Shown piece by piece: positions 1-7,884 of a DNA stretch of 64,000 nt; position 1 is the first letter of the stretch; the number at the start of each line of letters is the position of its first letter. Origin of the DNA: Herbaspirillum sp. WKF16. GTDB lineage: Bacteria > Pseudomonadota > Gammaproteobacteria > Burkholderiales > Burkholderiaceae_D. The stretch lies in the NCBI RefSeq assembly GCF_028993615.1, contig NZ_CP118632.1:4216001-4280000 (forward strand), written 5' to 3'. The notes under the pieces are model-generated. The model was not told where the DNA came from and made no database searches. It saw only the letters and a program-made list of their open reading frames with translations. The translations under genes and the position numbers were made by a program.

Positions 1-555
1 CGCGCACCAGGCGTTGCGCGACTTGACGATGGAGTCCGGCGACAGGATGTTGTACTGGAAGGTGTAGACGGTGGTGTTGTCCACTTCCTGCAGCGTCTTG
101 TGCAGGCGCTTGCAGTAGATGCAGTTCGGATCCTCGAAGATGGCGATCACGCGCTTGCCGTTGCCCTTGACGGTCTTGATCGCCTTATCCAGCGGCAGGC
201 CGGAGAACGGCACCTGGTTCAGGGATTCGATCTTTTCCTTGGTCAGGTCGCGGTAGGTCTGGGAATCAACCACGCGGCCGATGAACAGGTATTGCGCCTT
301 GGCGTCGGTATAGATGACGTCGCCGTCGATCTGGATCTCGTAGAGGCCGGAGTACGGCGTCTTGGTCACGGAATCGACCTTGGCATCCTTGCCCAGGCGC
401 GGCTCGATGAGCTTCTTGATGGTGGCTTCGGTGCTGTCGGCGGCCTCGGCCTGCGCGTGGGCGGAAACGCCCGCGACGGCCGAGGCCATCAGCAGCGCCG
501 CCGTGCTGATGCGGCGCAGGTTGCGCGCGGCGGCGGCTGTCAGAGTTTTATTCAT
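1..555 (-). CDS. dsbC: Thiol:disulfide interchange protein DsbC (C-terminal part outside window)
   Basis: Periplasmic disulfide isomerase that reshuffles wrong disulfides. The 185 visible residues start with a signal peptide (Leu/Ala-rich core at about 15-33, ending in AHAQA), then an N-terminal dimerisation-like region (about 45-110), then the start of the thioredoxin fold. The active-site motif is Cys-Ile-Tyr-Cys at 145-148, preceded by FEDPN; classical DsbC has CGYC, so the second motif residue is a bulky Ile. The rest of the gene runs off the left edge. It lies downstream of the UbiH-family gene on the same strand, with a 170-bp gap in which no clear terminator was seen. The family call is firm; in vivo isomerase versus oxidase balance is inferred. 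Confidence 0.93.
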   Translation of the reverse strand, partial: MNKTLTAAAARNLRRISTAALLMASAVAGVSAHAQAEAADSTEATIKKLIEPRLGKDAKVDSVTKTPYSGLYEIQIDGDVIYTDAKAQYLFIGRVVDSQTYRDLTKEKIESLNQVPFSGLPLDKAIKTVKGNGKRVIAIFEDPNCIYCKRLHKTLQEVDNTTVYTFQYNILSPDSIVKSRNAWCA

Positions 556-725
556 GCTGGTCCTGATTCAAATCAAACGCCTGGACAATGTTCGCCGCGT
601 CGGCCTGAAAGCCGCGCCACGACTGCCCTGGCGGTCATCTCTTGGAAATTGGTTAGGGGATGCGCGCATCCGCTGGCGCGAAGAAACATCGCCAGACGCG
701 CTACCTTACCTCAAATCGGCCGCGC

Positions 726-1967
726 TCACTTGCCCAGGGCATGCGCGATCAGCCGGCGTTTCAGGACAGGCAGGCGGTTGACCAGGCTCATCCCGATGTT
801 GCGCACCAGGCGCACCGGTTCGGCTTCGGTGGAGAAGATACGGTGCAGGCCGTCGGTGGCCAGCTGCATCAGCAGCACTTCTTCCTTGCGCGCGCGCGCA
901 TAGCGGCGCAGCACGCGGCCATCGCCGCAGTCGTATTGCGGCTCGCGGTTGACCAGCGTATCGATCAGCGCGGCGACGTCGCCGAAGCCCAGGTTCATGC
1001 CGTGCCCGGCCATCGGATGCACCACGTGCGCGGCGTCGCCGATGAGCGCCACGCGCGGCCCGATCATCGCGTGCGGCTTGATCAGGCGCAGCGGGAAGGC
1101 CTTGGCCACCTCCGGCTGCAGCGGCGCCAGCGCACCCAGCACCGGCCCGGCCCATTGGGCCAGGCGCTGCGCCAGTTCCGCCAGCGGCAGGCGCAGCAAC
1201 TGCTCGGCCAGCGCCTGCGGCGCCGACCACACCAGCGAGACGCGCTCGCCCGGCAGCGGCAAGAGCGCGATCACGCCCTCGGTGGGGCTGAACCATTGGT
1301 AGGCCACGCCCAGGTGCGGCTTCTCGCAGCTGAAATTGGTGACGATGGCTTGCTGGCCGTAGGAACGGTAATCCAGCCCGATGTCGCACTGGCCGCGCAC
1401 CCAGGAATTGGCGCCGTCGGCGCCCACCACCAGCGGCGCCGAGATGGCCTGGCCGGACTCCAGCGTCAGCGTCGCCGCCTCTTGCGACACCGCCAGCGCC
1501 GTGGCCCGGCCCTGCACCACGCGCACATTGGGCGCAAAGCGCAAGGCGGCGTCGAGCGCCTGGTCCAGGTTGCGGTCTTCGATGATCCAGGCCAGCGCGT
1601 GGGTGCGCGCCGAATAGGCGTCGAAACTCAGGAAGCCGGCCTGGGCCTGCGCCGCAGCGCCGTCGCCATGCACCGTCATGTTGTCCACCGGCGCGATGCG
1701 ACCGGCGTCCATCGCCTCCCACACCCGCACCGAGGACAGCAGGCGATGCGCGGTATGGTTCAGCGCATAGACGCGCACGTCCCAGCTGGCCTCGTCCGTC
1801 GCCGGCGGCCTGGACGGCGGCGCCAGCAGCGTCACCTTGAAGCCGGCCTGCGCCAGCCCGAGCGCCGCAGCCTTGCCGACCGCGCCGTCGCCGACGATGC
1901 AGATATCGGTACCGGCCGCGGCCGGCGAAGAGGAATGGTGTTGTGCGTTGGAAGTCATGGATTGCAT
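726..1967 (-). CDS. FAD-dependent UbiH/UbiF/VisC/COQ6-family hydroxylase
   Basis: Flavin monooxygenase of 413 residues, the normal length for ring hydroxylases of ubiquinone biosynthesis. A Rossmann dinucleotide motif (DICIVGDGAVG, about 21-31) opens the protein, and the second FAD motif, GDAAHVVHPMAGHGMNLG, starts at residue 310. Met1 at 1967 was chosen because the frame reads back through the tRNA gene without another sensible start; an ATG three codons later (1958) is an alternative. Which ring position it hydroxylates (UbiH, UbiF or UbiI-like) cannot be told from sequence, so no symbol is given. In Burkholderiales such a gene commonly precedes dsbC, as here. Confidence 0.88.
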   Translation of the reverse strand: MQSMTSNAQHHSSSPAAAGTDICIVGDGAVGKAAALGLAQAGFKVTLLAPPSRPPATDEASWDVRVYALNHTAHRLLSSVRVWEAMDAGRIAPVDNMTVHGDGAAAQAQAGFLSFDAYSARTHALAWIIEDRNLDQALDAALRFAPNVRVVQGRATALAVSQEAATLTLESGQAISAPLVVGADGANSWVRGQCDIGLDYRSYGQQAIVTNFSCEKPHLGVAYQWFSPTEGVIALLPLPGERVSLVWSAPQALAEQLLRLPLAELAQRLAQWAGPVLGALAPLQPEVAKAFPLRLIKPHAMIGPRVALIGDAAHVVHPMAGHGMNLGFGDVAALIDTLVNREPQYDCGDGRVLRRYARARKEEVLLMQLATDGLHRIFSTEAEPVRLVRNIGMSLVNRLPVLKRRLIAHALGK

Positions 1968-2004
1968 TATAAACGGCGGCCGAAAACTATTTTCCCGAAA
2001 GCAC

Positions 2005-2032
2005 TTGCATAATTTTTTTTCGCTGCTATACT
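2005..2032 (+). promoter_or_regulatory. Sigma-70 promoter of tRNA-Phe
   Basis: A TTGCAT -35 box (2005-2010) and a TATACT -10 box (2027-2032) are 16 bp apart, and the tRNA 5' end follows 10 bp later. The spacer contains a run of eight T. The boxes overlap the upstream region of the divergent UbiH-family gene. Confidence 0.7.
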
Positions 2033-2042
2033 TCTCCGTCTT

Positions 2043-2118
2043 GGCCTGGTAGCTCAGTTGGTAGAGCAGAGGATTGAAAATCCTTGTGTCGGTGGTTCGA
2101 TTCCGCCCCGGGCCACCA
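2043..2118 (+). tRNA. tRNA-Phe (GAA)
   Basis: A full cloverleaf of 76 nt with encoded CCA. The acceptor stem GGCCTGG (2043-2049) pairs with CCGGGCC (2108-2114). The D arm is GCTC/GAGC. The anticodon loop TTGAAAA carries GAA for phenylalanine. The T arm holds GGTTCGATTCC. The discriminator base is A2115 and CCA is at 2116-2118. Confidence 0.97.
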
Positions 2119-2125
2119 AGATCAA

Positions 2126-2160
2126 GCAAAACGCCAACCTTCGGGTTGGCGTTTTGCATT
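2126..2160 (+). terminator. Intrinsic terminator after tRNA-Phe
   Basis: A perfect 14-bp stem (2126-2139 with 2144-2157) closes a TTCG tetraloop. The stem starts with AAAA and ends in TTTT. It lies 8 bp after the tRNA CCA. Confidence 0.85.
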
Positions 2161-2232
2161 TCCGGCCACCCTTTTCCTTGGCGAGCGGCGGCATCCTCAT
2201 CCCGCGCATATTCACGCCGAGGCTGCTCCATC

Positions 2233-2946
2233 TCACTGGCGCTGCTCAACTCCATTCACAAACCGCAGCTCCACCCGCCGGTTACGTTCGTCACCCGGAT
2301 CCATGTCCGCCAGCGGTTGCGAATCGCCATAGCCGGCCACGATCACGCGGCGCGAGGCTTCGCCGTCGGCGCGGCCGATCAGCAGTTGCCGGGCTTCGCG
2401 GGCGCGGGCGGCGGAGAGGGTGAAGTTGTCGTCGTAGACGGCGCAGAAGGCGCGGTGGTCGGTGACGGGCGCCTTCACCGGCTTGTCGTCGGTGTGGCCT
2501 TCTACATAGATCCGTCCATTGCGAAATTGCGTGAGGTAGTCGGCAATCCGGTTCTCGACCTTGGCGAAGGCCTCCTTGGCTTCCGGTTCGATGCAGGCGC
2601 TGCCGCGGCGGAAGGCGCCCTCCTTGAGCGTGATCTTGCCGGTGTCGGCATCCACCGCGACGAAGCGCGACACCCCCGCCTGCGCGAAAGCCGACTTCAT
2701 CTCGCCAAGTATTGCCGCCACCTCTTCGCGCGGCGCTTCCACCAATTGTACGGTCTGCACGGTTTGCGCCGCCTCCGGCTTGGGCTGCGCAGCCGCGGCG
2801 TCCGCGCGCGGGGCCGTTTCCTCGCGCGCCGAGGCGCCCGTGCCCGGGTTCTGCGCCAGGGTCACGGCCGTCAACGCGAGCGCGACCGCCGCCACGCCGG
2901 CCATGAGATTGGCGATGACGATCCATTCATTCGAGCTTTGCTTCAT
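2233..2946 (-). CDS. MotB/ZorB-like OmpA-domain stator protein
   Basis: A 237-residue inner-membrane protein with one N-terminal membrane segment (about 9-31), an Ala/Pro-rich linker (34-70) and a C-terminal OmpA/MotB peptidoglycan-binding domain with EGHTDD (149-154) and RNRRVELRF (221-229). This layout matches MotB and the ZorB stator family. The family's proton-carrying Asp lies in a motif like YADLM or YADFM at the start of the membrane helix; here that position reads IANLM, with Asn13 in place of Asp. The partner gene lies 9 bp upstream on the same strand and encodes a MotA/ZorA/ExbB-type channel subunit. No flagellar genes or other Zorya genes are nearby. Function is inferred: an orphan ion-channel-like complex, possibly without proton flow. 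Confidence 0.8.
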   Translation of the reverse strand: MKQSSNEWIVIANLMAGVAAVALALTAVTLAQNPGTGASAREETAPRADAAAAQPKPEAAQTVQTVQLVEAPREEVAAILGEMKSAFAQAGVSRFVAVDADTGKITLKEGAFRRGSACIEPEAKEAFAKVENRIADYLTQFRNGRIYVEGHTDDKPVKAPVTDHRAFCAVYDDNFTLSAARAREARQLLIGRADGEASRRVIVAGYGDSQPLADMDPGDERNRRVELRFVNGVEQRQ

Positions 2947-2955
2947 GGCGCGTCC

Positions 2956-3636
2956 TCAAGCCCGCGTATCGGCCGGGCGCGACAGCGCTTCCAGCAGTTC
3001 GGCATGGCGCACATGGGCGCGCTGCGCCTCGGCCTGCTGCGCGGCGACCAGGCCGTTGACGGCGTCCACCAGTTGGCGGCGCTGCTCGGCCTCTTGCTGC
3101 GCCAGGCGCTCGGCCGCTTGCGCGGCGCGGGCGCCGACGAGCTTGGCGCTCCACGCCAGGCGCGCTTGCTCATGAGGGAAGGCGATGGTCCATATTCTCA
3201 GGAACAGGAACGCCAGGATGCCCCAGGCAGAAATCTTGAAGTTGGCGCCCAGCGCGTCCATCACCGGCGCCAGCCCGCGCGCGGCATTCGCGCCGGAGAG
3301 GCCGGCCACCTCGCTCAATGCCAGGCCGATGCCGATGAAGGTGCCAAGCAGGCCCAGCATCAGCAGCAGCCCGGGCAGCATGCCGGCCCAGCGCTCAGGC
3401 GCCGTTGCCACCGCATCGCTGAGTTCTTCCGGCGTGGCATGTGCCAGCGCCTGGACGTCGGCGCCGTCGAGCTCCGCCAGGCGACGCTCCCATTGGCCGG
3501 CGCGGGCATGCTTGCGCAACAGCAGCGGGATGGCGACCACCGCCACAACAAACACCAGCGCGAAAAATACCTGCAAGGCGGCGAAGGACGAGCCGTCCAA
3601 CTGGGGTAGCAAAAACGACGACACCGACTTAGCCAT
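2956..3636 (-). CDS. MotA/TolQ/ExbB (ZorA-like) channel protein
   Basis: A 226-residue membrane protein with segments at about 18-40, 87-107 and 135-153. The middle one holds the family motif LPGLLLMLGLLGTFIG. A charged, Ala/Gln-rich, probably coiled-coil tail (about 160-226) follows. The ATG at 3636 was chosen because AAGGTG lies 7 bp before it; a GTG at 3660 is in frame but has a poor ribosome site. It forms a two-gene operon with the OmpA-domain protein. Full ZorA proteins are usually much longer, with an extended tail, so this is a compact relative. It could be an orphan stator or an ExbB-like energy transducer. Confidence 0.8.
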   Translation of the reverse strand: MAKSVSSFLLPQLDGSSFAALQVFFALVFVVAVVAIPLLLRKHARAGQWERRLAELDGADVQALAHATPEELSDAVATAPERWAGMLPGLLLMLGLLGTFIGIGLALSEVAGLSGANAARGLAPVMDALGANFKISAWGILAFLFLRIWTIAFPHEQARLAWSAKLVGARAAQAAERLAQQEAEQRRQLVDAVNGLVAAQQAEAQRAHVRHAELLEALSRPADTRA

Positions 3637-4004
3637 GGCGCGCCACCTTGCCGGCTCCACGCCCCGCTCTCTCGAATTCCCCCATCTTTCCCATCCCTTT
3701 CTTCTGCTCTGTTGTCTTGTGTCGTCGCGCCGTACCCGGCGTCAGGAGGGAAGACTAACAGAAACACCGCGCGCGACGCATGCCTGCGGGATGGATATTG
3801 CGCGTTTCATTACCCCACGGCAAACCATGCGGGTGATGCGGCGCGCATCGTCAGGAAATCCCCGATATCGCGCCAGGCCCGGCGCGGCGACAATCGCTTC
3901 ACCAGAGAGCACTACCCGCGTTGCCCGCACGAAAAAAACAATACCGGCGCTTTCCTCACCGGTCCTGGATGCACAAAACGCCTTACCAGCCGCAAGGAAC
4001 AAGC
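3637..4004. promoter_or_regulatory. Divergent intergenic region, ZorA-like gene / cheD
   Basis: A 368-bp gap between divergently read genes. It holds a pyrimidine-rich stretch (about 3678-3720). No clear -35/-10 pair or operator was recognised. Promoters for both genes should lie here. Confidence 0.4.
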
Positions 4005-4616
4005 ATGCAAACCATCATCTTCAAGCCGGAAAACTTCGCCTCCTACGTCTACCACGACCGCAATTTCAATTGCGACACGGCCAAGATCCTGCCGGGCGAG
4101 TATTACTACACCCATGACGACATGATGATCGTGACCGTGCTCGGCTCCTGCGTCTCGGCCTGCCTGCGCGACCGCGTCTCGGGCATCGGCGGGATGAACC
4201 ACTTCATGCTGCCCGACGGCGGCGGCGAAGCGGACAGCCCGGTGTCGGCCTCGATGCGCTACGGCACCTATGCGATGGAAGTGCTGATCAACGACGTCCT
4301 CAAGGCCGGCGCGCGGCGCGAGAACCTGGAGTGCAAGGTGTTCGGCGGCGGCGCGGTGCTGCGCGGCATGAATGCGCTCAACGTTGGCGAGCGCAACGCC
4401 AAGTTCGTCAAGAGCTTCCTCTCGGCCGAAGGCATCCGCGTGGTGGCCGAAGACCTCAACGACATCTGGCCGCGCAAGGTGCATTTCTTCCCGCGCACCG
4501 GCAAGGTGCTGGTCAAGAAACTGAAGAATTCCAGCAACGACCTGATCAGCAGCGAGCGCGACTACGCCACCAAGCTCTCGGCCAAGCCGGTGGGCGGCGA
4601 GATCGACCTGTTCTGA
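4005..4616 (+). CDS. cheD: Chemoreceptor glutamine deamidase CheD
   Basis: CheD deamidates specific glutamines in methyl-accepting chemotaxis proteins, tuning receptor signalling. The 203-residue protein has the family core [13 protein letters not shown] with probable catalytic Cys49, followed by [11 protein letters not shown] with His66; Thr44 completes the likely triad. FGGGAVL and a KSFL segment follow as in family members. The ATG at 4005 follows AAGGAAC; an in-frame upstream extension has no family match. CheD is normally encoded in a che cluster, but no chemotaxis gene is seen in the 60 kb that follows, so it is an orphan here. A strong terminator follows directly. Confidence 0.92.
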   Translation: MQTIIFKPENFASYVYHDRNFNCDTAKILPGEYYYTHDDMMIVTVLGSCVSACLRDRVSGIGGMNHFMLPDGGGEADSPVSASMRYGTYAMEVLINDVLKAGARRENLECKVFGGGAVLRGMNALNVGERNAKFVKSFLSAEGIRVVAEDLNDIWPRKVHFFPRTGKVLVKKLKNSSNDLISSERDYATKLSAKPVGGEIDLF

Positions 4617-4644
4617 CGCTGCGCCGGCATGCCGGCCCTGAATG

Positions 4645-4681
4645 AAAAAAGCGGAACGCACAGCGTTCCGCTTTTGTTTTT
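4645..4681. terminator. Bidirectional terminator between cheD and otnI
   Basis: The stem GCGGAACGC/GCGTTCCGC (4651-4659 with 4663-4671) closes a 3-nt loop and is flanked by A6 on the left and T4GT5 on the right. It can serve cheD (plus) and the convergent otnI (minus). Confidence 0.85.
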
Positions 4682-4719
4682 GCGCCGCGCGTTAGAGCGG
4701 CGGCTTCGCGCGTCCCGGC

Positions 4720-5523
4720 TCAGGCCTTGAGCTGGGTCAGGCCCTGCGCGGCGATCGCCTTGAGCCAGCCCAGGCCGGCCGAGGTGGCGCCGGCCGGATT
4801 GTATTCGCAACCGATCCAGCCCTGGTAACCCAGCGTGTCGATCAGCTTGAGCAGGTAGGGATAGTTCAGCTCGCCCACATCGGGCTCGTTGCGCTCGGGC
4901 ACGCCGGCGATCTGGATGTGGCCGATGCCGGCCATGTCGCGCTTGAGCTTGACGGCGACGTCGCCCTCCACGATCTGGCAGTGGTAGCAGTCGAACTGCA
5001 CCTTCAGGTTCTCGGCGCCGACCTCGGCGCAGATGGCCTGGGCGTCGTCCTGGCGGTTCAGGAAGAAGCCGGGGATGTTGCGCGTGTTGATCGGCTCGAT
5101 GACCACGGTCAGGCCGGCCGACTCCGCCTGGTGGGCGGCGTAGGACAGGTTGTCGAGGTACACCGCGCGATGGCGGGCGCGATCCTGCTCGGGCTTGATC
5201 AGGCCAGCCATCACGTGCAGCGTCTTGTTGCCGATCACCGAGGCGTACTGCAGCGCGGTGTCGATGCTGCGCTTGAACTCGTCCTCGCGGCCGGGCAACG
5301 AAGCGATGCCGCGCTCGCCGGCGGCCCAGTCGCCCGGGGGCGCGTTGAACAGCGCCTGGGTCAGGCCGTTGGCGTCCAGGCGCGACTTGATTTCCTCAGG
5401 CGCGTAATCGTACGGGAACAGGAATTCGACGCCCGGGAAACCGTCCTTCGCCGCGGCGGCGAAACGGTCCAGGAAATCGTGCTCCACGTACATCATGCTC
5501 AGGTTGGCGGCAAAACGCAGCAT
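4720..5523 (-). CDS. otnI: 2-oxo-tetronate isomerase OtnI (hydroxypyruvate isomerase family)
   Basis: A 267-residue TIM-barrel isomerase of the Hyi/OtnI family (xylose-isomerase-like). Visible family features are the N-terminal [18 protein letters not shown], the metal/catalytic Glu in [15 protein letters not shown], the segment [14 protein letters not shown], and the C-terminal IGCEYNPAG with the second Glu. Hydroxypyruvate isomerase and OtnI are close relatives. The neighbours decide for OtnI: OtnK, OtnC and LtnD homologues lie upstream on the same strand, giving the known D-erythronate/L-threonate route through 2-oxo-tetronate. It is separated from the MFS gene by a hairpin, so it may also have its own transcript. 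Confidence 0.85.
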   Translation of the reverse strand: MLRFAANLSMMYVEHDFLDRFAAAAKDGFPGVEFLFPYDYAPEEIKSRLDANGLTQALFNAPPGDWAAGERGIASLPGREDEFKRSIDTALQYASVIGNKTLHVMAGLIKPEQDRARHRAVYLDNLSYAAHQAESAGLTVVIEPINTRNIPGFFLNRQDDAQAICAEVGAENLKVQFDCYHCQIVEGDVAVKLKRDMAGIGHIQIAGVPERNEPDVGELNYPYLLKLIDTLGYQGWIGCEYNPAGATSAGLGWLKAIAAQGLTQLKA

Positions 5524-5585
5524 CGTGCTCTCCTTGAATGTTGATGTGCGGCCGGCTCGTCGGAACCGGCCATGCTGAAAATCTT

Positions 5586-5618
5586 AAAGCCCGCAGGCAT
5601 TCGCGTGCGGGCTTTTTT
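5586..5618. terminator. Hairpin between the MFS transporter gene and otnI
   Basis: The stem AAAGCCCGCA/TGCGGGCTTT (5586-5595 with 5606-5615) has a 10-nt loop. T6 follows on the plus strand. On the minus strand, the direction of the genes, only TTTAAG follows, so it may attenuate rather than stop transcription into otnI. Confidence 0.65.
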
Positions 5619-5630
5619 CCGTTGCCTTGC

Positions 5631-6944
5631 TTACTTGTTGACCACGGCGGGCTTGGTCACCAGGGTGGCGATCGCACCGACGACCAGCATCACGGCCAGC
5701 ATGTACATGCCGGTGGCGTTGCTCTTGGTCAGGTCCTTGAAGTAGCCGATCAGGTAGGGGCTGACGAAGCCGGCCAGGTTGCCCACCGAGTTGATGGCGG
5801 CAATGCCCACGGCGGCGGCGGCGCCCGACAGGAACGAGGTCGGCAGCGACCAGAACAGCGGCGCGCAGGTCAGCACGCCGGCGGCGGCCAGCGACAGCGA
5901 GGCGATCGAGATCGCGGTGTTGTCGGCGAACAGCGCGGCGCCGATGAAGCCGACGCAGCCCATCAGCGCCGGCACCACCAGGTGCCAGCGACGCTCGCGC
6001 TTCTTGTCGGCGCTGCGGCCGATCAGGTTCATGGCGATGATGGCGCAGCCGAACGGAATCGCCGACAGCAGGCCGATCTGCAGGTTGCCCACCACGCCGG
6101 TGGCCTTCACCAGGGTCGGCATCCACAGCGTCAGGCCGTACTGGCCCATGACGAAGGAGAAGTAGATCAGGCACATCAGCCACACGCGGCCATCCTTGAC
6201 GATGGCGCCGAAACCGTGGGCGCTTTCCTTGCCCTTCTGGTCGCCGTCGATGTCGGCCTGCAGGGCCTTCTTCTCGTCGTCGGAGAGCCACTTAGCGCTC
6301 TTGACGTCGTTGTCCAGGTAGAACAGCGTGACCAGGCCGATCAGCACCGCCGGGATCGCCTCGATCAGGAACATCCACTGCCAGCCTTCCATGCCGCTGC
6401 TGCCGTGGAAGGCATCCATGATCCAGCCCGACAGCGGGTTGCCCAGGATGCCGGCGACCGGGATGCCCGACATGAACACCGCGATCACCTTGGCGCGGCG
6501 ATGCGAGGGGAACCAGTAGGTCAGGTACATGATGATGCCGGGATAGAAGCCGGCTTCAGCCAGGCCCAGCAGGAAGCGCAGGACGTAGAACTGGGTCGGC
6601 GTCTCGACGAACATGAAGACCGCCGACAGGATGCCCCAGGTGATCATGATGCGGGCGATCCAGACGCGCGCGCCGACCTTGTGCATCAGGATGTTGCTGG
6701 GCACCTCGAACAGGAAGTAGCCGATGAAGAACAGGCCGGCGCCCAGGCCGAACACGGTCTCCGAGAAACCGAGGTCGACCGACATCTGCAGCTTGGCGAA
6801 GCCGACGTTGACGCGATCGAGGTAGGCGATCACGTAGCACAGCATCAGGAACGGCATGATGCGCCAGAAGACTTTCTTGTACAGGCCGTCCTTGGCCTCT
6901 TCGTTGGAACCGGTTGCGACGCCGGCATTGGTTGCGGTGGTCAT
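5631..6944 (-). CDS. MFS transporter, anion:cation symporter family (sugar acid importer)
   Basis: A 437-residue major facilitator protein with twelve predicted membrane helices. The N-terminal region FWRIMPFLMLCYVIAYLDRVNVGFAK is typical of the ACS (glucarate/tartrate/phthalate) branch: the conserved Asp-Arg in the first helix is YLDRVN, and RFLLGLAEAGFYPG is the helix-4 signature. It lies among the OtnI, OtnC and OtnK genes, so the likely cargo is a C4 sugar acid such as erythronate or threonate; this part is inferred. A 301-bp gap separates it from otnC. The ATG at 6944 follows a weak GGGAGATG-type ribosome site. Confidence 0.88.
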   Translation of the reverse strand: MTTATNAGVATGSNEEAKDGLYKKVFWRIMPFLMLCYVIAYLDRVNVGFAKLQMSVDLGFSETVFGLGAGLFFIGYFLFEVPSNILMHKVGARVWIARIMITWGILSAVFMFVETPTQFYVLRFLLGLAEAGFYPGIIMYLTYWFPSHRRAKVIAVFMSGIPVAGILGNPLSGWIMDAFHGSSGMEGWQWMFLIEAIPAVLIGLVTLFYLDNDVKSAKWLSDDEKKALQADIDGDQKGKESAHGFGAIVKDGRVWLMCLIYFSFVMGQYGLTLWMPTLVKATGVVGNLQIGLLSAIPFGCAIIAMNLIGRSADKKRERRWHLVVPALMGCVGFIGAALFADNTAISIASLSLAAAGVLTCAPLFWSLPTSFLSGAAAAVGIAAINSVGNLAGFVSPYLIGYFKDLTKSNATGMYMLAVMLVVGAIATLVTKPAVVNK

Positions 6945-7245
6945 GCTGCTTTCATCTCCCTAAGTGGTATCGGGCCGCTTTGCGGCGGCCGCTGGTTGCT
7001 TGGCGCCCGCTGGTCGGCGGGCAATTTATGGATTCAATATGGACGGGCGGCGATCGGCTGGCGCGCAGCGGGGATGACACTCCCGGTGCTTGAGGCGGGC
7101 AGACGGCTGCTTGGTCGTGATTGATCGTCCGGTCTTGGGCCGGCTCTGGTGCCATCCCTGCCCGTGAGGGCGCGGTGATGGCGCATGGCGTGAAGCGCGT
7201 GGCGCCATGCGGGCGTTGCTGCAAACTGCGAGGAGGGGCGCCGGC
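6945..7245 (-). other. Intergenic region between otnC and the MFS gene
   Basis: 301 bp without a gene. It contains an 8-bp inverted repeat GCATGGCG/CGCCATGC (7183-7190 with 7203-7210) and a GC-rich patch near 6975-6993. No convincing promoter was seen. The size of the gap suggests separate control or mRNA processing of the transporter gene. Confidence 0.35.
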
Positions 7246-7884
7246 TTACCAGCGCGCCTTGAAGGTGTCGCGCAGGTCCTGCAGCGCGGATTCTTCCAGC
7301 GGTTCGACCTTGCCGCCGGCGAGATGCCACAGCTTGGCGGTCTCTTCCAGCTCTTCCAGCGCGAAGGCGGCCTTGGACACCGAGCTTTCCCACACCACCG
7401 GCCCGAGGCGCTCCAGCAGCACGCCGCGCACGCTGCCGGCGATCTTCGCCACCTGCGCGGCGACCTCGGGCGCGCCGGGGCGCGCGTAGCGGATCAGGGG
7501 AATATGGCCGACCTTCATCACGTAGTACGGCGTGATCGGCGGCAGCACGTCCTCGTCCTTCCACACGCCGTTGATGGACAGGCTCACCAGGTGCGTGGAA
7601 TGGGTGTGCACCACTGCGTGCATGTCAGGGTTGTTGTCGTAGACGGCGCGATGCAGCACCAGGGTCTTGGACGGCTTGTCGCCCGAGACCCATTCGCCGC
7701 CGGCATCGACCTTGGAGATCGCGGCCGGGTCGAGGTAGCCGAGGCAGGCGTCGGTCGGCGTGATCAGCCAGCCGTCGTCCAGCCGCGCGCTGATGTTGCC
7801 GGCCGAACCGACGGTGTAGCCGCGCTGGTAGAGCGAGGCGCCGATGCGGCAGATCTCTTCGCGCAGTTGGCTTTCGCGGCTCAT
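7246..7884 (-). CDS. otnC: 3-oxo-tetronate 4-phosphate decarboxylase OtnC (class II aldolase family)
   Basis: A 212-residue class II aldolase/AraD-family protein that splits 3-oxo-tetronate 4-phosphate into dihydroxyacetone phosphate and CO2 in the four-carbon acid sugar route. Family features are GSAGNISARLDDGWLITPT (phosphate site), the HAVVHTHSTHLV zinc-binding histidines, and the later conserved RPGAPEVAAQVA and SVRGVLLERLGPVV segments. Its ATG overlaps the stop of otnK by 4 bp (ATGA), so the two are translationally coupled. Without context the family could be a fuculose-phosphate-type aldolase; otnK coupling makes OtnC much more likely. Confidence 0.88.
   Translation of the reverse strand: MSRESQLREEICRIGASLYQRGYTVGSAGNISARLDDGWLITPTDACLGYLDPAAISKVDAGGEWVSGDKPSKTLVLHRAVYDNNPDMHAVVHTHSTHLVSLSINGVWKDEDVLPPITPYYVMKVGHIPLIRYARPGAPEVAAQVAKIAGSVRGVLLERLGPVVWESSVSKAAFALEELEETAKLWHLAGGKVEPLEESALQDLRDTFKARW

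Noticed and set aside
2043..2118. Integrated element using tRNA-Phe as attachment site
   Set aside because: No integrase gene and no second copy of the tRNA 3' end were found downstream.
2233..3636. Complete Zorya defence system
   Set aside because: Only ZorA/ZorB-like proteins are present. Neighbouring genes are tRNA-Phe, a UbiH-family gene and cheD; no helicase or nuclease partner is seen.
5538..7124. Long plus-strand frame opposite the MFS transporter gene
   Set aside because: It reads as low-complexity Asp/His/Gln/Arg-rich protein antisense to a clear twelve-helix transporter.
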